DNA of 64,000 nucleotides from Mycobacterium paraterrae. GTDB taxonomy: Bacteria; Actinomycetota; Actinomycetes; Mycobacteriales; Mycobacteriaceae. The first letter of the stretch is position 1, and each line of letters opens with the position of its first letter. A program made the translations under genes and the position numbers. A model generated the notes under the pieces. The model was not told the DNA's origin, did not search any database, and was given only the letters and a program-made list of their open reading frames with translations. The stretch spans positions 2,356,001 through 2,420,000 of the forward strand of contig NZ_CP092488.2 in NCBI RefSeq assembly GCF_022430545.2, written 5' to 3'. Of this stretch, positions 31,648 to 39,358 are shown one piece after another.

Positions 31648-32316
31648 TCAGACACGCGAGGTCAGCAACGAGGACAGTGGCCGGAACGGTTGCAGCCACG
31701 CCCCCTGGTCAGGCAGCGAATCGAGGCCGATTCGCGGCAGTGGCTCCCGGAACACACCGGCGATGTCCTCCAGGTCGACAAAGTCCAAGGTATCCGACGC
31801 TAGCGCCCAACTCGCATGTTCGCGAAATCCAAGCACCTGGACGGGTACCCCGCTGCGCGCGATTTCCTCCAAGGGTATTCGGAACGCCTGCCCATCGGCC
31901 GACGCCACCACCAGAGCCGCCAAACCGTCCTGATAGCGCTGCGCGATGTGCGCGAGCATGTCGCTGTCGACGTCGCTGTCCTCGTCGAGCTTCGGCTTTG
32001 CGAATACCGCGAACCCGACGTTGCGCAATGCGTCTACCCACGGTCGCACCACGTCTGCGCTGCCCGGGGCGATATTGGTGAACACGGTCGCCTCGGGTTC
32101 GCTCGAGACGTCGTCGTGGTGCGCCGCGACTTCCGCCGTGCGACTCAGCAGCCAGCGTCCGAGGGCGTCGAAGCGCGGGCGCTCCAGCGCGGTAGGCCGT
32201 CGGCCCAGGATCGATCCCAGGCCCATGTCGAGGTTCGGCGCGTCCCAGACCAGCAATACCCGTCGCGGGGCGGGTCCGGAATCGACCGGGGGATCGATGG
32301 CTTCGATAAGACTCAT
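31648..32316 (-). CDS. NYN-domain putative RNase (Rv0207c-like)
   Basis: 222 aa from ATG 32316 (MSLIEAIDPPVDSGPAPRRV), which overlaps the trmB stop by 4 nt (ATGA). A much longer in-frame upstream extension overlaps trmB and is Arg-rich, so it is not used. The NYN (PIN-like) nuclease fold is indicated by VLLVWDAPNLDMGLGSILG (first catalytic Asp), DSDVDSDMLAHIAQRY and LAALVVASADGQAFRIPLEE. Such domains act as RNases in RNA processing. The position between trmB and mmpL3 is the same in M. tuberculosis. Coupling to a tRNA methyltransferase agrees with an RNA-related role. Confidence 0.85.
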   Translation of the reverse strand: MSLIEAIDPPVDSGPAPRRVLLVWDAPNLDMGLGSILGRRPTALERPRFDALGRWLLSRTAEVAAHHDDVSSEPEATVFTNIAPGSADVVRPWVDALRNVGFAVFAKPKLDEDSDVDSDMLAHIAQRYQDGLAALVVASADGQAFRIPLEEIARSGVPVQVLGFREHASWALASDTLDFVDLEDIAGVFREPLPRIGLDSLPDQGAWLQPFRPLSSLLTSRV

Positions 32317-33095
32317 GGGCGTTTTCTTTCCCAGAGGAATTCGTTGACGACGCTGCCGGCGACCTCGGCCTTTCCCTCGTACTTCGTGGTGGGGCGGACG
32401 GTTGAGACGGGTGTCGCGGCACCGAAGTCCACCCAGCTCAGCAGCGGCTCGCCGTCGCCGACCGCGGCAATCTGCTCGGCGTAGTCGGCGTGGTCGGTCG
32501 CGACGTGCAATATGCCGCCTGGCCGCAGCCGGTCGGCGATTCTCGCCACCACCGCAGGCTGCAGCAGCCGGCGCTTGTGATGCCGAGCCTTGGGCCACGG
32601 GTCGGGGAAGAACACCCGCACTCCGCTCAGCGAAGCGGGCGTCAGCAGGTGGTCGAGCACGTCGACGGCATCGCCGCGGATCAGCCGGATGTTCGTGACG
32701 TGCTCGCGGTCGATGCCGGACAGCAACTGCGCCAAGCCCCGCCGGTAGACCTCGACGGCGATCACGTCGACGTCCGGTTCGGCTTGTGCCATTGCCAGTG
32801 TGGAAGTACCTGTCCCGCAACCGATTTCGAGAACGAGCGGAGCGTCGCGGCCAAACCAGGCCGCGGCGTCCAGGGGTTCGGGCGTGCCGTCGGAGACGGC
32901 GACGCGGCCCAACTCCGGCCAGAGCCGCTCCCAGGTCCGCTGCTGTGCTGCCGACAACTGCGAGCGCCGCGTGCGAAAGCTGGTGGTCCGCCGGTAGCCG
33001 GCGACCTCACGTTCAGCGGGCAGGGCAGTAGAAGGCGTCGGCGGTGTGGCCGCGTCCACCCAGGGCTGCGCGCGCATCCGTTCATCGTGACCCAT
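32313..33095 (-). CDS. trmB: tRNA (guanine-N7)-methyltransferase
   Basis: 260 aa from ATG 33095 (MGHDERMRAQPWVDAA), the start that aligns with known mycobacterial TrmB; the frame is open to 33245. It methylates N7 of G46 in tRNA with SAM. SAM motif I is VLEIGCGTGTSTLAMAQAEP, followed by VIAVEVYRRGLAQLL. The family signature VRVFFPDPWPKARHHKRRLL holds the substrate-binding residues, and TTKYEGKAE is the C-terminal tRNA-binding motif. It is first in the trmB-NYN-mmpL3 series, with ATGA coupling to the NYN gene. Confidence 0.95.
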   Translation of the reverse strand: MGHDERMRAQPWVDAATPPTPSTALPAEREVAGYRRTTSFRTRRSQLSAAQQRTWERLWPELGRVAVSDGTPEPLDAAAWFGRDAPLVLEIGCGTGTSTLAMAQAEPDVDVIAVEVYRRGLAQLLSGIDREHVTNIRLIRGDAVDVLDHLLTPASLSGVRVFFPDPWPKARHHKRRLLQPAVVARIADRLRPGGILHVATDHADYAEQIAAVGDGEPLLSWVDFGAATPVSTVRPTTKYEGKAEVAGSVVNEFLWERKRP

Positions 33096-33303
33096 GAACC
33101 CATCATGTCGCCGCCCGCGGGGCAGATTGATACCCAACAGTTGCCTTTGGCCGGGGGCTGGTGACTCGCGGCTGGCATGGGCAAATGTCACCATTCGACT
33201 GACAAAACGGTGGTGCTGCGCGGTAATCGGCAGGTATTCAGCCACAATGGCGGGTTAGCGGGGTTAACAGCGCCTGCACAGCAAGAGCGGATAGGGGCGA
33301 CCG

Positions 33304-34215
33304 ATTTTCGTCGAAGAGCTGGAGCGGTTTGCGGCGGCGGTATCCGAGCCGCGCTGTGCGGCGATCGCCGCACAACTCGCCGCGCCGCTACAGGTGGCGG
33401 TTTACGGGCGCCGCGGCGTCGGCAGCAGCACCGTTGCCCAGGCACTGAGGTGCGCGGGGATCACCGTCACCACTCCGGCCGATGCCGATCTGGACGTCTA
33501 CGTGCTGGCCGATGCGGTCAAACCGGAGGACCAGGCCGCCCTCGCCGGCGCCACCAGGCCACTGCTGGCCGTGCTGAACAAGGCCGACCTGGTCGCCACC
33601 GCGGCAACGGGCCGGCACCCGAACGGCCCGACCGAGGCCGCCCGGGCCCGGTGCGCCGCGCTGTCGGTCCGCGCCGGGACGCCCGTCGAACCGTTGGTCG
33701 CCGTCCTTGCGGTCGCGCCGCTCGACGACGGCGCGTGGACGGCGTTGCACGACCAGCGTCCACGGGTGCCCGCTTTGGATACCTTCGGCACCCGGCAGGC
33801 CAGGTCGGCGATCCGGCGCGGCGCAACCCGCGACGACGTCAAAACCCTGCTGCGCGGCCTGAGCAACATCGATGCCGTCGTCGCCCGGCTCGGCGTGCTC
33901 GGAGCCCAACTGCGCTACCAGCGCGTGCGGGAAGCGGTCGCCGAGTTGGAAGCGATGGCCGTGACCGACCAGCGCATCGGTGACTTCCTGAGTTGTGACG
34001 CCACCGTGATTGCCCAAATGATGGCCGCAGTCGACGCCGCCGAGTCGGTCGGCATGCCCGTCGATCGCGGCGACACCGCCGACGACCACCTACGGCGCGC
34101 GGCGCGCTGGGAGCGTCACCGCCGTGGGCCGGCAGTGGGCGTCCGGCGTGTCTGCGGCGCCGACATCGTCCGGGGCTCGCTGCGGCTGTGGGCGAAGGCC
34201 GGGGGCTCGATATGA
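33304..34215 (+). CDS. GTPase-like protein with degenerate P-loop (Rv0209-like); start uncertain
   Basis: About 303 aa if read from 33304, or 273 aa from the first standard start (GTG 33394). The frame upstream of 33394 is clearly coding (FVEELERFAAAVSEPRCAAI), continues to a stop at 33292, and contains no ATG, GTG or TTG, so initiation may be at ATT 33304. The G-domain is remodelled: strand VAVYGRRGVGSST sits where the P-loop should be but lacks the Lys, whereas the G4 motif LLAVLNKADLV (NKxD) is intact. The C-terminal half is helical. The next gene, also GTPase-like, overlaps by 4 nt. This resembles dynamin-related pairs, but the family has no established function. Confidence 0.65.
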   Translation: MFVEELERFAAAVSEPRCAAIAAQLAAPLQVAVYGRRGVGSSTVAQALRCAGITVTTPADADLDVYVLADAVKPEDQAALAGATRPLLAVLNKADLVATAATGRHPNGPTEAARARCAALSVRAGTPVEPLVAVLAVAPLDDGAWTALHDQRPRVPALDTFGTRQARSAIRRGATRDDVKTLLRGLSNIDAVVARLGVLGAQLRYQRVREAVAELEAMAVTDQRIGDFLSCDATVIAQMMAAVDAAESVGMPVDRGDTADDHLRRAARWERHRRGPAVGVRRVCGADIVRGSLRLWAKAGGSI

Positions 34216-35795
34216 GCAGTAACGACGACAGCACAGCAGTCGCCGACGTCGACGCGATGGTGACGGCGATCGGCCCGCAACTCGGCGCACCGGGCACCGA
34301 GCGGCTGGACGCCGTGCTGGTCACCGGTCCCTGGCTGGCCGGAGTGACCGGAGTGGTCGCCGCGCTCAGCGAGAAGATGCCGGACACGACCTTCGTCGAG
34401 CCGACGGACCTGGACCCCGGCCGAGCGCCCACGGCGGTGATCTTCGTGGTTTCGGCGGCCGCGGTGCTCACCGAATCCGACTGTGCGCTGCTCGACACGG
34501 CCACCGCCGAGACCGACGCGGTGATCGGCGTGGTGTCCAAGATCGACGTCCATCACAACTGGCAAGAGGTGCTGGCCGCTAACCGAGAGGTGCTCGCCGC
34601 GCATGCGGCGCGTTACGCCGACGTGCGGTGGGTCGGGGTGGCCGCCGCGCCCGAGGAAGGTGAGCCGCGCGTCGATGAGCTCGTCGCGGTGTTGTCCGAC
34701 CACCTGGCCGACGACGAGCTAGCCCGCCGAAACAGATTGCGGGCATGGCAATCGAGGCTGCTTACCGTCGCCGACCGCTACGACCGCGACGCCGACGGAG
34801 CCGGCCGCCGCGCACGGGTCGAGGCGCTGCGAGAACAGCGCAGCGACATCCTTCGACAGCGACGCTTGTCCAAGTCCGAACGAACGATCGCGCTGCGGAG
34901 CCAGATCCAGCAGGCCCGCACGCAGCTGTCCTATTTCGCCCGCAATCGCTGTGCCGCAGTCCGCTCGGAATTACAGGAGAATGCCGCGGGCCTCAGCCGG
35001 GGCAAGCTGGCCGAGTTCGAGGGCGAGGCGACGGCCCGGCTCGAGAACGTCGTCACCGAGGTCGACGACAACATCACTGACCAGCTGGCCGAGATGGCAC
35101 AGACCCTCGGGCTGACGGTCGACCCGCCGGCCCCTGCGCCGCTCCCGGCGGTTGACCTGCCCTCGCCTCCGCTCAAGTCACGCAAGCTGGAAACCCGGCT
35201 GATGATGCTGCTCGGCGCCGGCTTCGGGTTGGGGGTGGCGTTGACGCTGAGCCGGCTGCTCGCCGATTTGACTCCGAGCCTGACCATCGCCGGCGCCGTG
35301 GCGTGCGCGGCGATCGGGCTTGCCCTGACGGTGTGGGTGGTCGGAATGCGCGGCCTGCTCCGGGACCGATCTCTGCTGGATCGGTGGGCCGGCGAGGCCA
35401 CCGCGCTGGTGCAGTCGTCGGCGGAGGAACTGGTAGCGACCCGCGTGCTTGCCGCCGAGTCGGCGCTGACGGCTGCATTGAGCGAGCAGGACGAGGGCGA
35501 GAGCACCCGGGTGGCCGAGCAGGTCAGCGTGATCGACACCGAGCTGCGTGAGCACTCCGTGGTGGCGGCCCGGGCGGCGGCGCTGCGCGGCAAGGAGATG
35601 CCGACATTGCAGGCCGCCCTGGAGGCGGTACGAACCGAACTCGGGGAGCCTGACCCGCCGATCGACACGGACGAAGCCGCTGCGGAGCCGTCCGACGATA
35701 CGAACGTAGAGTCCGAGCCGTCGGCTCCCATCGATGCCGATGACGAGGTCGTCGACGACAAATCGGCGACAAAATCGGCCGATAACGTCTTCTGA
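34212..35795 (+). CDS. membrane-anchored GTPase-like protein (Rv0210-like)
   Basis: 527 aa from ATG 34212, in an ATGA overlap with the upstream gene. The N-terminal domain has a P-loop position without Lys (LVTGPWLAGVTGVVAAL), a central strand TAVIFVVSAAAVLTESDC and a G4-like SKID (VIGVVSKIDVHHNW). A helical, probably coiled-coil region (about 170-290, ERTIALRSQIQQARTQLSYF) is followed by a transmembrane hairpin (about 332-385, MMLLGAGFGLGVALTLSRLL and AGAVACAAIGLALTVWVVGM). A second helical region and an acidic tail complete it. G domain, helical bundle and membrane hairpin is the layout of bacterial dynamin-like proteins. Partnership with the preceding gene is inferred from coupling. Confidence 0.7.
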   Translation: MSSNDDSTAVADVDAMVTAIGPQLGAPGTERLDAVLVTGPWLAGVTGVVAALSEKMPDTTFVEPTDLDPGRAPTAVIFVVSAAAVLTESDCALLDTATAETDAVIGVVSKIDVHHNWQEVLAANREVLAAHAARYADVRWVGVAAAPEEGEPRVDELVAVLSDHLADDELARRNRLRAWQSRLLTVADRYDRDADGAGRRARVEALREQRSDILRQRRLSKSERTIALRSQIQQARTQLSYFARNRCAAVRSELQENAAGLSRGKLAEFEGEATARLENVVTEVDDNITDQLAEMAQTLGLTVDPPAPAPLPAVDLPSPPLKSRKLETRLMMLLGAGFGLGVALTLSRLLADLTPSLTIAGAVACAAIGLALTVWVVGMRGLLRDRSLLDRWAGEATALVQSSAEELVATRVLAAESALTAALSEQDEGESTRVAEQVSVIDTELREHSVVAARAAALRGKEMPTLQAALEAVRTELGEPDPPIDTDEAAAEPSDDTNVESEPSAPIDADDEVVDDKSATKSADNVF

Positions 35796-35919
35796 ATCGT
35801 TCTTGTGAGTCAGCCGATACACTCCCGGCTTTTTCTGGGTATTCAGCTCGCGATAACCTGTGTAGAGGCCGCCGCCATTTAGCCGCGCACTACGCACACC
35901 GCGACTGCAGGAGATTTTG

Positions 35920-37746
35920 ATGACTTCAGCGACCATTCCTGGTCTGGATACTGCCCCGACGAACCATCAGGGCTTGTTGTCCTGGGTGGAGGAGGTCGCC
36001 GAGCTGACCCAGCCCGACCGGGTGGTTTTCGCTGACGGCTCCGACGAAGAATGGCAGCGGCTGGCCGACCAGCTGGTCGAGGCGGGCACCTTCACCAAGC
36101 TCAACGACAAGAAGCACAAGAACTCCTACCTGGCGCTGTCGGACCCGTCCGACGTGGCGCGGGTCGAGTCGCGGACCTTCATCTGTTCGGAGCGCGAGGT
36201 CGACGCCGGTCCGACCAACAACTGGAAGCCGCCGGCCGAGATGCGCGAGACGATGACCGAGCTGTACCGCGGCTCCATGCGCGGACGCACGATGTGGGTC
36301 GTCCCGTTCTGCATGGGTCCGCTCGGCGCCGAGGACCCCAAGCTGGGCGTGGAAATCACCGACTCCGAATACGTCGTCGCGTCGATGAAGGTGATGACCC
36401 GGATGGGCAAGGCCGCGCTGGAAAAGCTCGGCGACGACGGCTTTTTCGTCAAGGCATTGCACTCGATCGGCGCTCCGCTGGAGCCCGGTCAAAAGGACGT
36501 GCCGTGGCCCTGCAATGACACCAAATACATCACGCACTTTCCCGAAACCCGCGAAATCTGGAGCTTCGGTTCCGGCTATGGCGGAAATGCGTTGCTGGGC
36601 AAGAAATGCTATTCGCTGCGCATCGCCTCCGCGATGGCCCACGACGAGGGCTGGCTCGCCGAGCACATGCTGATCCTCAAGCTGATCTCCCCGGAGAACA
36701 AGGCGTACTACTTCGCCGCCGCGTTCCCGTCGGCCTGCGGCAAGACCAACCTGGCGATGCTGCAGCCCACCATCCCGGGCTGGCGCGCCCAGACCCTCGG
36801 TGACGACATCGCCTGGATGCGCTTCGGCAAAGATGGTCGGCTGTACGCGGTCAACCCCGAATTCGGCTTCTTCGGTGTTGCGCCGGGCACGAACTGGAAG
36901 TCCAACCCGAACGCGATGCGCACCATCGAGGGCGGCAACACCGTCTTCACCAACGTCGCGCTGACCGACGACGGCGACGTGTGGTGGGAGGGCCTGGAAG
37001 GTGACCCGCAGCACCTGATCGACTGGAAGGGCCGCGACTGGACGCCCGAATCCGGCGAGAAGGCCGCGCACCCCAACTCGCGCTACTGCACCCCGATGTC
37101 GCAGTGCCCGATCCTGGCCCCGGAGTGGGACGACCCGCAGGGCGTGCCGATCTCGGGCATCCTGTTCGGCGCCCGCCGCAAGACCACGGTCCCGCTGGTT
37201 ACCGAGGCGCGCGACTGGCAGCACGGCGTCTTCATGGGCGCCACCATGGGCAGCGAGCAGACCGCCGCGGCGGAGGGCAAGGTCGGCGACGTGCGTCGCG
37301 ACCCGATGGCCATGCTGCCGTTCCTGGGCTACAACGTCGGCGACTACTTCCAGCACTGGATCGACATCGGCAAGAACTCCGACGAGTCGAAGCTGCCGAA
37401 GGTGTTCTTCGTCAACTGGTTCCGTCGCGGCGACAAGGGCGAGTTCCTGTGGCCGGGCTTCGGTGAGAACAGCCGGGTGCTGAAGTGGATCGTCGACCGG
37501 ATCGAGCACCAGGCCGGTGGCCAAGAAACTCCGATCGGCGTCGTGCCCACCGCGGGCGACTTGGACCTCGACAACTTGGACGTGGACTCCGCCGATGTCG
37601 AGCGTGCGCTGGCGGTCAACGTCGACGAGTGGCGCCAGGAAGTGCCGCTTATCGAGGAGTGGTTCGAGTTCGTCGGCGACAAGCTGCCGACCGGCGTCCG
37701 GGATGAGTTCGAAGCACTCAAGCAGCGCCTCGCCGAGTCCAACTAA
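35920..37746 (+). CDS. pckA: phosphoenolpyruvate carboxykinase (GTP)
   Basis: 608 aa from ATG 35920 (MTSATIPGLDTAPTNHQGLL), with AGGAGA 6 nt upstream. It interconverts oxaloacetate + GTP and PEP + GDP + CO2, the first committed gluconeogenic step when mycobacteria grow on fatty acids or cholesterol. The GTP-type signature is FPSACGKTNLAMLQPT (P-loop with the reactive Cys), followed by LGDDIAWMRF with the metal ligand Asp. Arg/Gly substrate motifs (SGYGGNALLGKKCYSLRIAS) and the C-terminal FFVNWFRRGDKGEFLWPGFG are present. Full length. The antisense strand is also open for about 600 codons, an effect of high GC3 and not a second gene. Confidence 0.97.
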   Translation: MTSATIPGLDTAPTNHQGLLSWVEEVAELTQPDRVVFADGSDEEWQRLADQLVEAGTFTKLNDKKHKNSYLALSDPSDVARVESRTFICSEREVDAGPTNNWKPPAEMRETMTELYRGSMRGRTMWVVPFCMGPLGAEDPKLGVEITDSEYVVASMKVMTRMGKAALEKLGDDGFFVKALHSIGAPLEPGQKDVPWPCNDTKYITHFPETREIWSFGSGYGGNALLGKKCYSLRIASAMAHDEGWLAEHMLILKLISPENKAYYFAAAFPSACGKTNLAMLQPTIPGWRAQTLGDDIAWMRFGKDGRLYAVNPEFGFFGVAPGTNWKSNPNAMRTIEGGNTVFTNVALTDDGDVWWEGLEGDPQHLIDWKGRDWTPESGEKAAHPNSRYCTPMSQCPILAPEWDDPQGVPISGILFGARRKTTVPLVTEARDWQHGVFMGATMGSEQTAAAEGKVGDVRRDPMAMLPFLGYNVGDYFQHWIDIGKNSDESKLPKVFFVNWFRRGDKGEFLWPGFGENSRVLKWIVDRIEHQAGGQETPIGVVPTAGDLDLDNLDVDSADVERALAVNVDEWRQEVPLIEEWFEFVGDKLPTGVRDEFEALKQRLAESN

Positions 37747-37885
37747 CACCCGCCCGGCAGGGTTGCCGAAACCGCAAGATCGGTCACCCGAACTTGTGAG
37801 TAAGCAGGCCCTGAACAGCTAACTTCTGTCGTAGCAGTACGCCGTTCGCTAGCCACGCTATGTTGCTGGGTGGTTGGCGGGCGGG

Positions 37886-37891
37886 TACGTT
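37886..37891 (+). promoter_or_regulatory. leaderless -10 box (TACGTT) of the cation exchanger gene
   Basis: TACGTT lies 6 nt before the GTG at 37898 and selects that start over a TTG 24 nt upstream. Confidence 0.5.
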
Positions 37892-37897
37892 GGCCAC

Positions 37898-39172
37898 GTG
37901 ACAGCAGCCGCGCAGGATGTAACGGAGTCACACGTCCGGCCGGGGGTGCTGGTCCGCTCGCTGGGCATCGTCAGCGTCGTCATCGTCCCCGCCTTGGTGC
38001 TCCGAGTGCTCGGCCTCGAGCTCGATCCCGTCGTCGGGCTGATCGCGTACGGCGCGGCCGTGGTGGGCGCCAGCTTTGTGCTCGCCTGGGCCGCCGAAGC
38101 GGCTCAGGTCGACGTGTCCGGCAGCCTCGCCGTCGCCGTGCTGGCCGTGATTGCGGTGCTCCCCGAGTACGCGGTCGACCTCTACTACGCCTACACCGCC
38201 GGTCACCTGCCCGCCTACACCCAATACGCGGCGGCCAACATGACCGGTTCGAACCGATTGCTGATGGGGCTCGGCTGGCCGGTCGTCGTCCTGGTCACCG
38301 TGCTGGTGGCTCGCCGGAGTTCCGGACGTAAGCTCGACGCTCTGGAACTCGACACCAGCAATCGCGTCGAGATCGGCTTCCTGATGTTCGCCGGCGTGGG
38401 CGCCTTGGTCATACCTGCGAGCGGGCAGATCCACATCGCGTTCGGGCTCGCCCTGCTGGGCTGGTTTGGCTTCTACCTGTTCAAGCTCAGCCGCGGCGAC
38501 GTCGAGGAGCCAGAGCTGATCGGCACCGCGGCTGAGCTGGGGGCCCTACCCGATCGGGCGCGACGTATCGTGGTGTCCGCGCTGTTCGTCGTCGCCGCGG
38601 GCGTGATTGTGACATGCGCAAAGCCGTTCGCCGACAACCTGATCGGCGCCGGAACGCAGCTGGGTATCGACCGCTTCCTACTGGTCCAGTGGCTGGCGCC
38701 GCTGGCGTCGGAGGCGCCGGAGTTCATCATCGCGACCATCTTCGCGTTCCGCGGCAAGGGCGACGACGCGATCGCCACACTGATCTCGGCGAAGGTCAAC
38801 CAGTGGACGCTGCTGATCGGATCGCTGCCGGTGGCGTACATGATTGGCGGTGGCGGTGCGGCCATGCATCTGGACGGCCGCCAGGTCGAGGAGATCGTCC
38901 TGACCGCGGCGCAGACCCTAATGGGGGTGACGCTGTTGCTGGGTCTGCGATTTCAGCGCTGGGCCGCATGGGCGTTGCTGGTCTTGTTCCTCGTGCAGTT
39001 CCCGCTGACTTCCACGCCTGGGCGCCTGGTGCTCAGCGCGGTGTACGCCGCCGTCGCGGCGGTGGCGCTGGTGCGCTACCGGCGAGAGTTGCCGGCAATC
39101 TTGTCCGCCCCCTTCGGCGGTCGCGCCAAGCGCCACGGTGGTCACCCCCACCTCGAGGTGCATCCGCAGTAG
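37898..39172 (+). CDS. CaCA-type sodium/calcium exchanger family protein
   Basis: 424 aa from GTG 37898. It has about ten transmembrane helices in two inverted repeats. The alpha-repeat motifs are IAVLPEYAVDLYYAYTAGHL with AANMTGSNRLLMGLGWP in the first half, and ASEAPEFIIATIFAFRGKGD with SAKVNQWTLLIGSLPVAY in the second. The conserved Glu in each (LPE and EAPE) is the cation ligand of CaCA exchangers, which expel Ca2+ or other divalents using Na+ or H+. In M. tuberculosis the place after pckA is taken by Rv0212c/Rv0213c, so this gene is a local difference. Ion specificity cannot be read from the sequence. Confidence 0.82.
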   Translation: MTAAAQDVTESHVRPGVLVRSLGIVSVVIVPALVLRVLGLELDPVVGLIAYGAAVVGASFVLAWAAEAAQVDVSGSLAVAVLAVIAVLPEYAVDLYYAYTAGHLPAYTQYAAANMTGSNRLLMGLGWPVVVLVTVLVARRSSGRKLDALELDTSNRVEIGFLMFAGVGALVIPASGQIHIAFGLALLGWFGFYLFKLSRGDVEEPELIGTAAELGALPDRARRIVVSALFVVAAGVIVTCAKPFADNLIGAGTQLGIDRFLLVQWLAPLASEAPEFIIATIFAFRGKGDDAIATLISAKVNQWTLLIGSLPVAYMIGGGGAAMHLDGRQVEEIVLTAAQTLMGVTLLLGLRFQRWAAWALLVLFLVQFPLTSTPGRLVLSAVYAAVAAVALVRYRRELPAILSAPFGGRAKRHGGHPHLEVHPQ

Positions 39173-39193
39173 TCGGCGCGCTCGCCGCAGCAC

Positions 39194-39245
39194 GCCGCCG
39201 TCGCCGTCGCCGTCGCCGTCGCCGCCGCTGCCGTCGCCGTCGCCG
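39194..39245. repeat. imperfect hexanucleotide tandem repeat (CCGTCG)
   Basis: Eight or so copies of a CCGTCG/CCGCCG hexamer lie between the exchanger stop and the operator cluster of the fadD4-like gene. Such tracts slip during replication, so copy number may vary between strains. Confidence 0.7.
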
Positions 39246-39251
39246 CACGAA

Positions 39252-39298
39252 CGTGAAACTGCCTTCACGCTCGGCGTCCAACGTGAAGCTAGCTTCAC
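39252..39298. promoter_or_regulatory. two repeated palindromes GTGAA-N6-TTCAC upstream of fadD4-like gene
   Basis: The first site is 39252-39269 (CGTGAA, 6 nt, TTCACG). The second is 39283-39298, the perfect 16-bp palindrome GTGAAGCTAGCTTCAC. Their centres are 30 bp apart, about three helical turns, and both are followed by TCGGCG-like sequence, so the unit looks duplicated. They suggest cooperative binding of a dimeric regulator. No regulator gene is adjacent to identify it. Confidence 0.6.
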
Positions 39299-39319
39299 TT
39301 TCGGCGCTGCGAAAGCCCT

Positions 39320-39352
39320 CTTGACACCTGTCAAGTTCTCCGGCGGTACAGT
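39320..39352 (+). promoter_or_regulatory. fadD4-like promoter with operator over the -35 element
   Basis: The palindrome CTTGACA-CC-TGTCAAG (39320-39335) contains a perfect TTGACA -35 at 39321-39326. The -10 box TACAGT (39347-39352) lies 6 nt before ATG 39359, giving a leaderless mRNA. The -35/-10 spacing is 20 bp, slightly long. A repressor on the palindrome would block the promoter directly. Confidence 0.65.
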
Positions 39353-39358
39353 CTGCCC

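Noticed and set aside
32317..32820. Long N-terminal extension of the NYN protein
   Set aside because: It lies entirely over trmB in another frame; the ATG in the ATGA overlap gives the family's normal start.
35926..37749. About 600-codon open frame antisense to pckA
   Set aside because: It mirrors the pckA frame almost exactly, has no recognisable domain, is rich in Arg/Gly/His as expected for a GC3-driven shadow, and pckA on the other strand is unmistakable.
39201..39245. CRISPR-like array
   Set aside because: The hexamer tract has no spacers, and no cas genes are present; it is a simple tandem repeat.
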